Below, one piece after another: positions 47,280 through 59,212 of a DNA stretch of 64,000 nt. The DNA comes from Takakia lepidozioides. Lineage: Eukaryota; Streptophyta; Takakiopsida; Takakiales; Takakiaceae. Each line of letters begins with the position of its first letter. The first letter of the stretch is position 1. The translations under genes were made by a program, and so were the position numbers. Where the stretch lies: the NCBI GenBank assembly GCA_030704615.1, contig CM060731.1, forward strand, positions 72,398,756-72,462,755, given 5' to 3'. Under the pieces are notes generated by a model. That model was not told the DNA's origin, searched no databases, and saw only the letters and a program-made list of their open reading frames with translations.

Positions 47280-50200
47280 TCAAGAATATTCAACAGGGTT
47301 GTCTCTTCGGAATGGTGCATGACCCTTGGCATAGTCAAAATCAGAGGGCACATACAAGCAAGCAGCCTCAGGGTTGAAGTCAGGAGTTTCCACAAACTGC
47401 GGGCCATTGAATACAAAGAATGGTTCCCATTGTGGTTCATTCATACATTATTATGTCTGTATCTACACTTAGATGGCAAAGCAGTGACATGTGACACAGG
47501 TGAAGTACGGGATAGTTGACACGTGTCTTCTTATGTTTTCTGATTAGCTGGTGTCTGAAAGACAAATATGAGCTGAAACTCATGAAGGAAGAGCCATGGT
47601 GCTCATGGTGACTTTTCTCAGCCCTGCTGCGGTGTTATCCATTTTTTATGGTACAAAGCAGCCAAGAAATATGCAGTGCAGACCTCCAACACATAGCCAT
47701 CGCAGTTAGAGAACTGCCCCTTATACTCTCTAAAAGAAATACCAATTGGGCAAACTACAGAGAAATAAAAATGAATCAAACCAAAATGAGACAGAAAGAA
47801 GAACAAATCTACTACTTGAGCAGGTTGTCCGAAAACCCTAAGAGGTAACCTTCGAATGTAGTGCTAAAAGTCAGCAGCTTGAGCAGAGGATTGGATAGCT
47901 AGAACATGCAGATCCACCAATAGATGAGCTGACATACAGAATTCTGCAGCTAAAAAGTTACCCAGTGACAAAGATGGAGTAAAAAACACATGGGCAGCTT
48001 CGGCAGACCTGTTAGGCACAAACCTGAACGAAAAGATCTAGGATACGTTGACGAAGGCCTGTGAGAGACTTGGCAGGCCTGCCCCGGTACATGAGGTCTG
48101 CTTCCCTCTCTATGAGCAGCAACACCTCCCGAGTCAATCCACAGTCGTGTACTTGCACTGTCCACTTGACAAAGCCAAGCACTCCCATCCTTTCATCCAT
48201 GGATGCTACCTCCTTCTTGAGTTCTTTGTAGAGCTGGTTTTGAAGTGCAAAGCAGATCAGCAGCCTGCTTAGTGTGAAATTTGATAATAACTGTCACTGC
48301 TTGCTTGACAGAGCACAGGCAAGCATTGCAAGGAATTGCAAACTGTGGCATTCTTTGAAATCGCCCCAAGTGCTTTGTCTAAATTGTGGGTCAGTCTATC
48401 ATATATATTTTTCTGTCCTCGTATAGGAGGCAGAATGGCTTTGGTCAAGAGTCCTGTCTCTCTCTCTCTCTCTCTCTTTTTGTGTGAAGGGCTTTCCAGG
48501 GATATCTACAGCAAACAACGTCTTATGAGTACATTCTCTCCGTGTCTCTTGTTCTCCTGGGTCTATGGCCACAAGGCTATGACAGACAGCGTCTTATGAG
48601 TACATTCTCTTGCTCTCCTATTGATAGCTGCCAAAGGTCTCAACGAGATATCGGCAGCTGTACTGAAAGATGTGGCACTAACACGAACCCATCTATACCA
48701 TGATGTGTATATAGGGCCCACCCCCGAAAGGGGGCAGTAGCAGCAAGGCAAAGTGGCTCTTAGTTACGCAAGCCTCGGCCGGAGTCTTCTCTCTACCATG
48801 ATGTGTTTTGTCATATTACACAAGGCCCACCTGGCACTGAACAGACAACCCCAGAGTTTCTTGAAGGTCTTAGAACATGCGTGGCTTACAAGCATGAGAT
48901 CAGAGGCACGGGATGTGCCAGGTGTCCGGACATGCACAATGTTGCCATTTGACATCTCCCACATTTTTGGTACCCCCATCCTCACAATGGTCTTCATAAT
49001 CCGTTCCTTGCGGTTCACTTTGGCTGCCTTAGTCCGCAGCTTGTCAATTGCCTGGAGCAGCTTTAGTTCCTGCTTTTTAACCATCATCACAAACACCCCA
49101 CGCAATGGTTGAGAGACAGAGAGAGATTTACCCTACAACAGCTCTCTATAAACACTGCCAACATAGCTGCAGGGCACCTGCTCAGCTGACAATGATCTGG
49201 CTGTCAACAGGGCTGATCTAAAGGGCTGGTATCACACTCACTCACTTTGATCACTACTAACGTAGCCCTTCACCTTGTGGTGGCATTGCCTATCTTCTGA
49301 GACAACGGGTGGAAGTAGACAAGAGGTCCTTCACCATTGGGCAACATGAGATTGTGATTGGATCCCGCTACATCAATGATGAAGATAACTGCTCCTTTCC
49401 TACCACGGGTCCAATTAGATGGGTACTAGTGTGAAGATAACCTTGGATCCCAACCCTGCAGTGCAGTAACCAGCAATCCTGCTCCACAGTTTTGCCAACT
49501 TGCACAGAGCATCCAGAAACTAATAGTGCCATTTTTATCTTCTGCACCTAAAAGTGGGCATGTGCATATAGACAACATTTGCTTTCCGTGTCCTTCAAAG
49601 AGACAAATGTGGTGGTAGTCACCTTCAATAAAAGCTCTTTAATGGCATTGCTGCGGTCCATGCCTACAATCCCACTCTTGTTTATTGTTGCCAGCTCCTG
49701 GATGAAATTTAGACCACAAACACAAAAATCTCACCATGCCTGTCAGTTAGGATCCTCATGGTCACACTTGAGGGGGTGATGTCAGACACCACAGATGAAG
49801 ATATAATCAAATGTTCGGAGGTGAAAGAGATCGTTACTGGTATGTCTCTTGTTGCTCACCAAATGAACTATGTATTTGTCACTTCATATCTCCCTGTACC
49901 AGACAGCAGATTGAAACAAACTTCCCTGTGATAATTGTGTTGTTTGGTGGGGGAGGGGTGAAAAGAAATAATTTGATACAACCACAGGAGGGAAGAGGGT
50001 CAATGGACACACGATGACAGAAACCAAAGAGGAAAAAGAAGAAAATAAATTTATCATATATACAGCCCAGAGAAAGAGAGATGACAAAATTGTTACATTC
50101 ATGTCAGACCCAGAGGAGGGCTCATAGAACACAGTGAGACAACACAGGAAAACTATTCAAACCAAGAACAAATCATACTCCAAACATTGCACAAAGATGA

Positions 50201-51998
50201 AGAGAGAGGCTGATACAGAAGCACATCAAAAACAAATACTACCCCCAAAGAGAGTCACCCATACATCAAGGAGAGGAACAAAGAAAAGAAATGGGAAACC
50301 TGCAAGCGCCAGGTCTCAAGCTCCTGAAATAAAATCTCAAAGTCGGCTCCAGTGCGTGGATTCATGCGTCGCTCTATCTCATAACGCAAGTTGTTATCAT
50401 GCTCCTCTTTCTTTTTCCTCTCCTGCTCAACCCAAAACTGTCTACACAGACAGGTACCCAGTCTGAACAGAGGTCTATTGCGTTGCAAGATGTTGCAAAA
50501 GAACAGACGATTTATGAACAACCTATCTGCAATACACCCTTGTAAATGCCTGAGGGGGGGACAATTTCTTTCAACTAGTTATTAGCAGCAAAGATGTAAA
50601 CCAACCCATCTGCATTAGACTTCTTAATGCCAGTCTGACCCTCATGTTCGATAGCCTGTGTTTTCAGCTGCAAACTCAAAGTCAACTGTGTAAATAGTTG
50701 GAGGTGAAATCCAATGCACCTGGAGTCATGGCATGCATTAGAAATGTGTACCGGTTTGGTCCATGGTGGAGGCAGAGGCTGCAAAACGAACCTCCTTCTT
50801 CTCTCTTGCATACTGTCGCATACGATCCGCAGTTCTTTCAGCAAGTGCCCGACGTGCATACTTTTGGATAACAGTGGCTGCCCTTCTTCGTTCTTCGTCC
50901 CATTGGTCTGAGTCCTTGTAGGGACCTGGAATTCTCGAGTAATCGTAACTCTCATCAATCGAGACTCCATTCCCATCCACCTGTGTGAAGGCCTCCTTCA
51001 TCGTCTGCTTGTTCTGGCTCTTCATCTCTGATTTATGTGTCTCTCGCGTAATCATAAGTGGCCACTCCTTCTTTGGTCTCGTTGGCCATGGAATGTTTGT
51101 CTGGGCCGTCGCGTGCAAGTACTTTGTTCCTAGTTAAATGACACTATCAGTCCATGGCATTCTTGGCTGAAAATTTTCCTAGTGATAACGTGTTAACGGT
51201 CAGGAAGCGGGACAGGATGGGACAAAAGGAAACAAGAAACAGGAAAGAGAACAAAAGACAAAGAGTGAAGCCAGAAGCAGCCCAAAAGAAACTACTGCTC
51301 CAGGGATTGCCTAAGGGTCAAAGCTTCGTGCAGATAAGCTGCCAAGCATTTCCGATCCTCACAATGGAAGACTTCTGCGAGAGAGTAGGTTTCACGGAAC
51401 AGACAGTTGAGTCTCCCACGGATCTCATAGTGAAGAGTGCAGGAAAAGAAGAAGTGTTCTTCAGTTTCGATACACCGGTTGGGCCCGGTGCATGCTGGGC
51501 ATAGGCGGTCTTCTCGCTGCAGGTTTGCCCACCTACTAGTCTCTATCCCTAAATACAAAAAGAAAAAAAGAAAGAAAGAAAGAAAACTGTAGTACATGGG
51601 AAGAAGGAACTTCAAGATCTGATGCACAGGGTAAGTGAATCTGCGAGTACTACAGAAAGAAAGAGCAGCTGGTTACCGACTCTTCTGTCCCGATAACCCC
51701 CCCGATAGGGTAATTCTTCCTCTTCTTCTCGATCAACATATACAGTTAAGAGGGCACTGGCCCCCTCGCCCTCCCTCTCCACATTGACAAGCAGACTGTC
51801 AGGGCCCGTAAATTTCCATTTGTTAGATTTCTTGAAACTGAGGGATACTGCAACTAGAGGTGACTCTGGACCCTCCTCCAAAGTCACTGAAACATGTTCT
51901 TGGACATCGAGGGACAAAGCAACGGGAGCTACTCGCGGACCCTCTTTCAATGTCACTGTGACATGCTGGGGGCGCAATTTTGACGTTGAAGGCGCCAT
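47280..51998 (-). CDS. IQUB: IQUB homologue (IQ-motif, ciliary radial-spoke protein)
   Basis: Exons: 51998-51677, 51129-50792, 50437-50300, 49697-49623, 49069-48890, 48233-48024, 47396-47280 (TGA); all phases close, 459 residues. Matches to animal IQUB in order: LPYRGGYRDRRVG/GTKYLHATAQT, an IQ-like AATVIQKYARRALAER, TGADFEILFQELETWR, KLLQAIDKLRTKAAKVNRKE, RIMKTIVRMGVPKMW, MDERMGVLGFVKWTVQVHDC, LTREVLLLIEREADLMYRGR and FVETPDFNPEAA. Family knowledge: IQUB sits on radial spoke 1 of motile cilia. It is shorter than human IQUB as I remember it, lacking a clear ubiquitin-like domain in front and the Cys-rich C-terminal region. Residues 12-31 and 35-54 are a tandem repeat. One intron carries short retroposon copy C and an intronic repeat. 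Confidence 0.88.
48430..48612 (+). repeat. Intronic repeat related to the NRAMP intron 2 repeat
   Basis: Contains GGGTCTATGGCCACAAGGCT and CTTATGAGTACATTCTCT, which match the reverse complement of 16833-16883 in NRAMP intron 2. The CGTCTTATGAGTACATTCTC piece occurs twice here (about 48520 and 48590), and a TC microsatellite lies at about 48458-48478. Confidence 0.55.
48709..48793 (+). mobile_element. Short retroposon-like insertion, copy C
   Basis: An 85 bp insertion in an IQUB intron flanked by perfect 13 bp direct repeats TACCATGATGTGT (48696-48708 and 48794-48806). Starts ATATAGGGCCCACCCCCGAA with the same CCCCC-GAAA-GGGGG hairpin as copy B, then CAAAGTGGCTCTTAGTTACG and GGCCGGAGTCTTCTCTC. 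Confidence 0.85.
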
Positions 51999-52427
51999 AT
52001 TTGTATCCCTTCTCGTACTTTGAGGTTCTGCTTACTACAAAATGTCGTGGTTTCTGTCTTTCCTGAAAGAATATGTACTGCTGTCCAGGTTGGTCCTACA
52101 CATTCCTCCAGTGTGTGTGATCGCACTCTCCTCCTCACATACCTGAAGTCAAAGGATTTAATGGTGCACTCAGTCGACAGTCTCTCTTTCACATTGCTTC
52201 TTCTTCTTCTTGTTCTGAAATGAAATCATTTACACACAGGTGAGACGCATCGATCTGCTACATAACTGAATTTGTTGATGTGCTTCTGTAATTGTCACTT
52301 GATATCTCGGGTGCGCGCGTAAGATACTGCAAGTTCAGCCGAAGGAAATGACAAGTAGATTGTAGCTGTACCAATTTACTTGGTCGCTATTCTGTCCCAC
52401 GCATCGTGTGTCTCGCTCCAACAAAAC

Positions 52428-53318
52428 TTAACGGGCATCATTCTTCACAAGAGACACGTATGCAATCCCTCCCCATTTCCGCAATCTCTTACAACTTGCC
52501 GTTAATTTCACAAAACCATGTCTGCTAGAAAAGATGATATCCCCTCCAAGTAGGCGTTCTCGTGGAAAGACTTCATGAAACATAACTTGAAGAATTTTAG
52601 AGAAGTAAGCTCCAAGGACCAAAGCTGCCGTTTGAAGAATTCCCAGTAACGAGAATGTCAGCCGAAGGCCATGAAGGCCACGTCATTCTTACGTGAGAAT
52701 ACGAGAGCTTGGTGCCAACTCAAAGAAATGACAGATGGAGTTGGGCTATTGCCATTGTTTCTGATCATAAGATTCACAAACTTACGTGGTTCATCCTTCT
52801 CACTCAATCGTGGTCGAGATTGCAACACCTGAAGTGTTCTGGACTAGTTTGTTGTAACCACCTATCTCTTCATGCTTTTTGTTTGCCTCTTCATGAAAGT
52901 TCTCTCTGTTCACTGTAAAAGCGGCCTTCCATGTACCCGGCCCACCGTTTAAGGAAAGAAACGGACAAAAATGGCCAGGTACACATATTGCTTCCATGCA
53001 TGGGACGGCAGGGCCGGTCGCCGAGCGTTTGTAGCGCACCCCATAAAATAGGAAGGGAGCTCCGCAGCCCAGCACCGCGAATTGAATGCAGTGTCCACTT
53101 ACCTGCCACGTCACACTAAAGTCACGCTTACCTACAGTATCCTCTACCACCTCACTGTAAAGTTCAAAAAGAGCACCCAGTCGCCGAGCTCCACATGATT
53201 GTGGAAACGCTCTCAAGAACTGGGCTATTTTCTCCAGGCGTTGGGCAAACTCCTTCTTTTGCGGGGAGGGCTCCTCCCACATGGAAGGACGCTCTAAGTT
53301 TCTAGTATTTGAGACCAT
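52428..53318 (-). CDS. Possible small unknown gene
   Basis: ATG 53318 opens a frame with gene-like composition (QRLEKIAQFLRAF, SCGARRLGALFELYSEVVED) followed by two good donors, GTAAGC after about 53136 and GTAAGT after about 53102. A second open stretch ending in TAA at 52428 reads LGILQTAALVLGAYF, a likely membrane segment, then LLGGDIIFSSRHGFVKL. Both are on the same strand and plausibly belong together, but the joining exon and acceptor are not resolved and I recognise no family. It lies upstream of the IQUB start; the first part could instead be a separate short gene. Confidence 0.3.
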
Positions 53319-55843
53319 ACTTTCTGTTCTTCTTCTACCTCTACAAATCTAGAAAGACACATCGTCTGGCCAATGAAATTTAGAAGCTATCACATGGAGA
53401 AAGTCCAGCCGTGCATCATATCAGAACAGTGATCCGGGAATACTGTTGTTACTGTTACTGCCCACTGTCCAGGTTGCCCTATTTATAGGCAAGGCACAAA
53501 TACCCAAGCATTGGGCATCATGAGCATCGTCATTGTCTTCTGGCCTCATATCTACTCACTACAGTTTGGGGGGTTGGAGAGCGTAAGTGGAAAAATGATT
53601 AAAGCATTGTTGATATTATTAGTCATGTTGGTAATGTCTATCTATGTGTCTAGGGGAGAGAGAGAGAGAGGGTTTGAACAATTCAGGTAGTAGCAACATC
53701 AAAATTTGCAATAATTGACATATTTGGGCTTCGCCACCACACACACAACTATGTTTCTTATTAGGTTAATTTGATTGTCTTGTTTGGTGAGTAAATATGA
53801 TATGGCCTTCTTGAGCTCACATATAATGTTATCATCCTTCCAAGATCAATACTCCATATTATACTGCTCTCTTCCCTTTGAATGTCAAGAATATGAAGTA
53901 GGAGTGTGTTGAGAAAATGTATGATGTTGGAACATCTCAACAAAATTGGAGATTAGACATGAATTGAATTATGAAGATTCACTCACACTCTAGTCTCTAT
54001 TATACTCATTTGAGCTAGTACATATAATTTAGTGGTGGTACCTATTGGATGTTTCCATTTTTTTTAGTGAAGACCTTGCATGCTATACTAAATAACTAAG
54101 TTGGAGGGGGGAAAGGCCACGCAAAGCACAGCCCTCCCCTCTTTTATATTCCCTCTTAGGCTTTGGGTCTGGCCTTGTGATCAGATGGCGCTTGAGCCTT
54201 CCAAAAGGTTGGTCAACTGCCACATCATAGCCCCACGGTTGATGTCTACACACGTCTTCCTCCCCTCGCTCTCTTGCATCGCTCTCTTGCATTTGGTCCT
54301 ACCTCCCTATTGGTCCCTACTGACCGTCTCTATTTCCTTGATCTTCAAAAATTCCTTAAATAAATGTTGAGTACTTATCATGTATGGTGATTAGTTGATG
54401 CAACCTACAATTCATTTGAGCAGCCCAAACTTTAGCCAGGGCACCCAAAGGTCGAGAGGAAACGCTAGTTCTGGAGCATAAAACATAATATGCTTCTTTG
54501 TTGCACATGGCTTCTCATGAGGTAGTCCCGATTGCGCCCCACAAATAGGCACCCCCTTATTTGCAACGACGATTGAGGATGCATGATTTGCTCACCGAGT
54601 TCCAAAATGGGTGCGGTGAACATACACATTTCAGGCTTCAGTGTGGACACATCATTGTCCACAAGATGAATCCAACCTTTTGGAGAGTGGTATGGACGTA
54701 TGGAGGTGACTTGGTTTGGAAGAGTAAGAGGTCACATGACTTTTACTGAGAAAACGATAGAGAAGAGGGAAGACATGCACGAATAGAATATTGAGTTATT
54801 AGAGTTGAACTTTAAAATTATTCAAATGGATGTTGAAGACCAAGTTTGGCCATGTTCAAAATTTAGAAGAGCAATCATCATCCCCAAGATCAGTAGTCGA
54901 AAAAGAATAACATATACAAGTGTACAAAGTTAGAACTCAACTTTCCAATTACATTACCATTTTGTACATAGCAGGCCCTTGGGAGACCTCTTTATCATGC
55001 TTCTTTAATGGAATAACCTTCATTCGTGCACCATTAAGAATACACTATTGTGAACATGGACTTATACTTGGTGAGTCTATAAGCTTGGACGTGTAATTGT
55101 GGGCTCGCGCAATTAACTATCCACTATGCAGTTTAGGCCTTACAAACATGGATTCAATCATGATAAATATGTATAATCGTGGGAATAAGTTTATTTCATT
55201 TCCATAAATTATGTTCTCATGATACGTCACAAAAATGATGTTTAAAGAAAAATCATCTAAACACCAAGTACTCAACACACTGTCACAATTCAAAAATCAA
55301 AGACTGGCAAATATGGTGCATGTGCGGGCTCAAGCGTTTATGTCGCTAGAACTTATGTCGCTAGAACTAACTCTTGTTGCAGCTCACCAATTAACTGTTT
55401 TTTTCTGTTAAATTTAAATTTAAAAATACATGTGTCCCATTTATAGCGTGAATGCACATTGATCAAAAAATAATAGTAATAATTAAGTAAAAAACTGAAA
55501 TTTTAGAATTGAAAATCAAAAAATAATCACATACTATTCATCATGGAACAATGAACTGTTCATTTTTTAGCATGTTCCATTTACAACCTAGGTGTGACAT
55601 TGAATAATCCTCCTCAGCATGCAACAACGCTCCATGCTATCTTCAAATCTACCTGGGCAAGGAATGGTTACTTATGCATCAGCTCTTCGCCGACCCGGTG
55701 TGTCTAGATGATAGACTTCCTGATTTCTCTAGATGAATAGTCATTTTTAGTTTCATCGTTTGGGGTGTCACAACCATGTCGTTTCTATAAGCTCCCTTTG
55801 GGAGAATTCGATCGTGGAATCATTGATTGCCTTATGGTGTACT

Positions 55844-55910
55844 CGGGGTTTTAATTTTTTTTCCTCAAATAAGTCTAAATAAAATTTATCCAGGGCCTCT
55901 GTCCCTGTTA
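55844..55910 (+). repeat. Retroposon 3' tail, second copy
   Basis: CGGGGTTTTAATTTTTTTTC, AATAAAATTTATCCAGGGCC and TCTGTCCCTGTT, in the same order as 23002-23083. No poly-A run remains here, so the end is truncated or decayed. Confidence 0.45.
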
Positions 55911-57019
55911 TTGAACTTACCAAAAAACCTATACAAAATGTATTTTGTATGTTTAAGAAAAAAACCAAAAAATGACACAGAAGATATGTCGTGAAAATCA
56001 ACAGTTCGCCAATGAATGATTGATTTTTTATGAAGTTCCATTAACAACATTAGCGTCGCATATATAGATATCTATAACCGATAAAATGACACAAAAGACC
56101 ATAGCCAAGCCTACCTTTTAAACGAAAATTGATGTTTCTTTAAAATCTTTAAAATAGACAGAGAAGACATATTCTGGACATCAGTAGTTTGTTGGCGAGC
56201 TTCTGATTTTTCAGTTTATCATAACAACAACGTAAGCATAAATGTCGCATTGGCCAATTATTTTATTTTTCAAAAAAATGTCATTAGAAAGAAAAGAAAA
56301 AAGAAAAAAATCTTTGCATTTGATACAGCTCCTAATTAATAGAAATTTAGGTCTTAAAGTACAAGCTAAGAAGTGCAATGACAAGGAAAAATATATCGTT
56401 GAAAATGAGCAATTCATTGGTAAGCTATTGATTTTCACTATATCCCATTCAATATTTCCCCTTCTGCTTCTGCTGGGACAGCTTGTCCACCTTTTTATAA
56501 AGTATAAGGGTGTCCACTTCCTTTAAAAAAAAAAAAAAATAAAAAATCCTCATTGGCCAAACTTGGAATAAAAATTCAAATTTTGAGACAAAAGATACAT
56601 CCCATCAATTAACAGTTTGTTACGAATTGCTTTTGCAATCTGACTGCGCATACTTACGAGAAAAAATCATACTAGAAAGCTTTATCTTTGATTGCATTTT
56701 ATTTTGAATAAATAGTCTATTAGTGAACTATTATTTTTCGCATAGTGTGGTGTGTAGCAATGATCGTATTATGGTTGTTTCATGTTGAGGAGCTTCCGAA
56801 CTCCATGGAATCTTCCTTAATCACTCATGAGTCGAAAGCTTCTAGGATTGAAAACACACCTCGTGTGTATGCAACCAAGTAAAAATCTTCAAAGAGATCA
56901 AATATGTGGTCACATTATAAATTCAAATTAACGATAAATATTCTATGTAAGCAATTTTTGTGTACCACAAACGTTTCATTTTACATTTGTTCATTGTTAA
57001 CAAAAGTTAGATGACAGTG

Positions 57020-58205
57020 GACACTTGGGTCAAGGGCACAGGCTACCCTAGTCAATATATGAAGCGAGACATTTGTTTTCTTTTGTTTGTTTTGTCACGT
57101 TGAGATGTCCCAAACCGCGGCCCAGCCTTGGTGCTTGGTACCGTTGGAAAGCCCTCAGTAAAGAGGGGTGCACGGGCTTGGTCTCATGATTTTTGGACCT
57201 GCGGTGTGGGAGATGTCGAATTTCAAGTACTTTTGGTCGATAGGAGAGTGGGCTTTTCTGGCACAATGATCGGAGCCTCGGCGGGAGAGATATCAAGGAA
57301 AAGGTCTCATGTTCAAATCATGTCATAGATTCCGTGGAAAAAAAATGATTAGACTTGGATGACCTAGATGACATTGGACACTTCCGCCAATGGCATATGC
57401 TACCTGGAGGTCATACTTGAGCCTAGACATAGGAGACGCACTTGAATGCATAGGAGATTGCACTTGGGCTTACATAACCTTGGACACTCGAGCCAACGGC
57501 AGAGGCTACCCTACGTCAATATATTAAGCAAGCCAATTTGTGTTTGTTTGTTTGTTTTGTTTGTTTTGTCACGTTGAGATGTCCCGAACCGCATGCCCCA
57601 GCCCTGGTGCTTGATACCGTTGGAAAGCCCTCGATGAGGAGGGGTGTACCGACTTGGTCTTATAATTTTTGGACTTGCGGTGTGGGAGATATGGAATTTC
57701 AAGTGCTTTTGTTCATTGGAAATTCATGAAAAATAACAAAGTGGGCTTTCCTGGAGTAATGATTGGCCCTTCATGTGGGAGATTTGGAATAAGTACATTT
57801 GCTCACTGGAAATTCGCGAAAAATAACAAAGTGGATATATCAATATATGAAGCCTCGACAGGGGAGATTGCAAAATAGCAAAGTGGGCTTTGTTGGAACA
57901 ATGACATGGAGATCTCCCAACCTGTAAGGACTCCGGATGCATAGGGGATTGCACTTGGAGTACTTAGATGACATTGGACACTCTCGATCGCACTTGGGCC
58001 TCCCGCATGGGAAAAGCACTTGGATACATAGGACATTGCACTTGGGCTTAGATTTCAATTCTTCACACATCGGCCAATGGCACCGTCTACCCTCTAGGTC
58101 ACGCTTGGGCCTCGAGATACGAGATGCACTTGGATACATAGGGGATTGCACTTGGACTTACATGACATTGGACACTTGGGCTGGCCCAAGCTACCCTAGT
58201 TTACA
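57020..58205. repeat. Imperfect tandem array of about 460 bp and about 80-130 bp units
   Basis: Two long units start at about 57030 and 57490 and share GTCAATATAT, TTTTGTCACGTTGAGATGTC, ACCGTTGGAAAGCCCTC, GACCTGCGGTGTGGGAGAT-like and AATTTCAAGT. A shorter motif, built from GCACTTGGATACATAGGGGA, TTGCACTTGGGCTTACATGA, CATTGGACACT and GGCTACCCTA, recurs at about 57430, 57950, 58020 and 58130 and also borders the long units. Microsatellite-like TTTG runs occur within. Confidence 0.7.
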
Positions 58206-59212
58206 ATTGAATAAGCCCAGAAGCACGTTTTGGGCCCAGTGGGTGGTTAAGGGTTCCTAAACACCATAAGCCCTTTGGGGTCTGTCAGTTTCACTTTACT
58301 GCCCCTCCAAGTTCCTCCCTGGCAGCTACACAGTCTATCCTTGTGTAAAAATAGAGTCATGCATCTGTTGGCACTGCCCAATTGCTCCAACGTGACTAAT
58401 GTCAGAGATTGTTAACTTCAGCTTTTTCAAACCTGATTTCATGGTGTTTGCCTGCCCAAATTATGTGGGAGGGGTGTAGGCATGTGAGGCAGTGGCACCG
58501 TAATCAACCTTCATGTAGAGCATGCAGAGCTTTGTGTCAGTGGGTGGGCCCAGGCACAGACAAAACAGAGACCGGGTAAGGAGCAGAAAAACATGGCCAC
58601 AAATTACAATGTATTACACGAGGCCTTGCAGGGTAAGAAAAGCTCCTTCCAACAAGCTCCAGAGAATAAGAAAAATTGGTCCATTTGATGATTTTCTGTA
58701 GTAGTTTTATGAGCTTTGGGGACTGCCCAACAATGACTGTCATTTTGTTTTACCTCCCTGCAGCAGCCCCCCATCTAATAAGAAGTCCCAAAACTCCGGA
58801 TTGACGACATCAGTGGACCACCCGAGGGATCGTGGGTGATCCGATTGCGTATTCACTGAGTGTAGCGTCGATCACTCTCGAGGGGCCACAAGCCAGTCCT
58901 TAAGAGTCAAGCGGTTGACCTGGTCAGTGTTTGTGCTCTACTTTACACTTTACTGATAAAGATCCTATAAGATACAGTTGGATTCCATGGCAAGAAGTGC
59001 GCAAAAAGCTGCATCCTGCGCTATACATGCATATCTTTCCGAAGTCTGAGAAGTGGACTGATGTGCAGTGAAAAGTGCACAGGTATTGGGCAAGTGGCCT
59101 AGAGCTTCAAGTGAGGTAGAAAGAATCACAATACGATAGAGAACAGTTTCCAGAGTCTATCATCTCCTCCCAATTCATATTCAGAGGCGTTGTTTAATTT
59201 TGGGAAGACGCA

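Larger units (their letters stand above)
53319..59212. other. AT-rich gene-poor region
   Basis: About 5.9 kb with no gene I can support. It is strongly AT-rich from 53600 to 57000. A retroposon tail lies at 55844-55910 and a tandem repeat array at 57020-58205. The A-run at 56525-56540 after GACAGCTTGTCCACC resembles another decayed poly-A retroposon end. The last kilobase should contain the P450 promoter. Confidence 0.5.
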
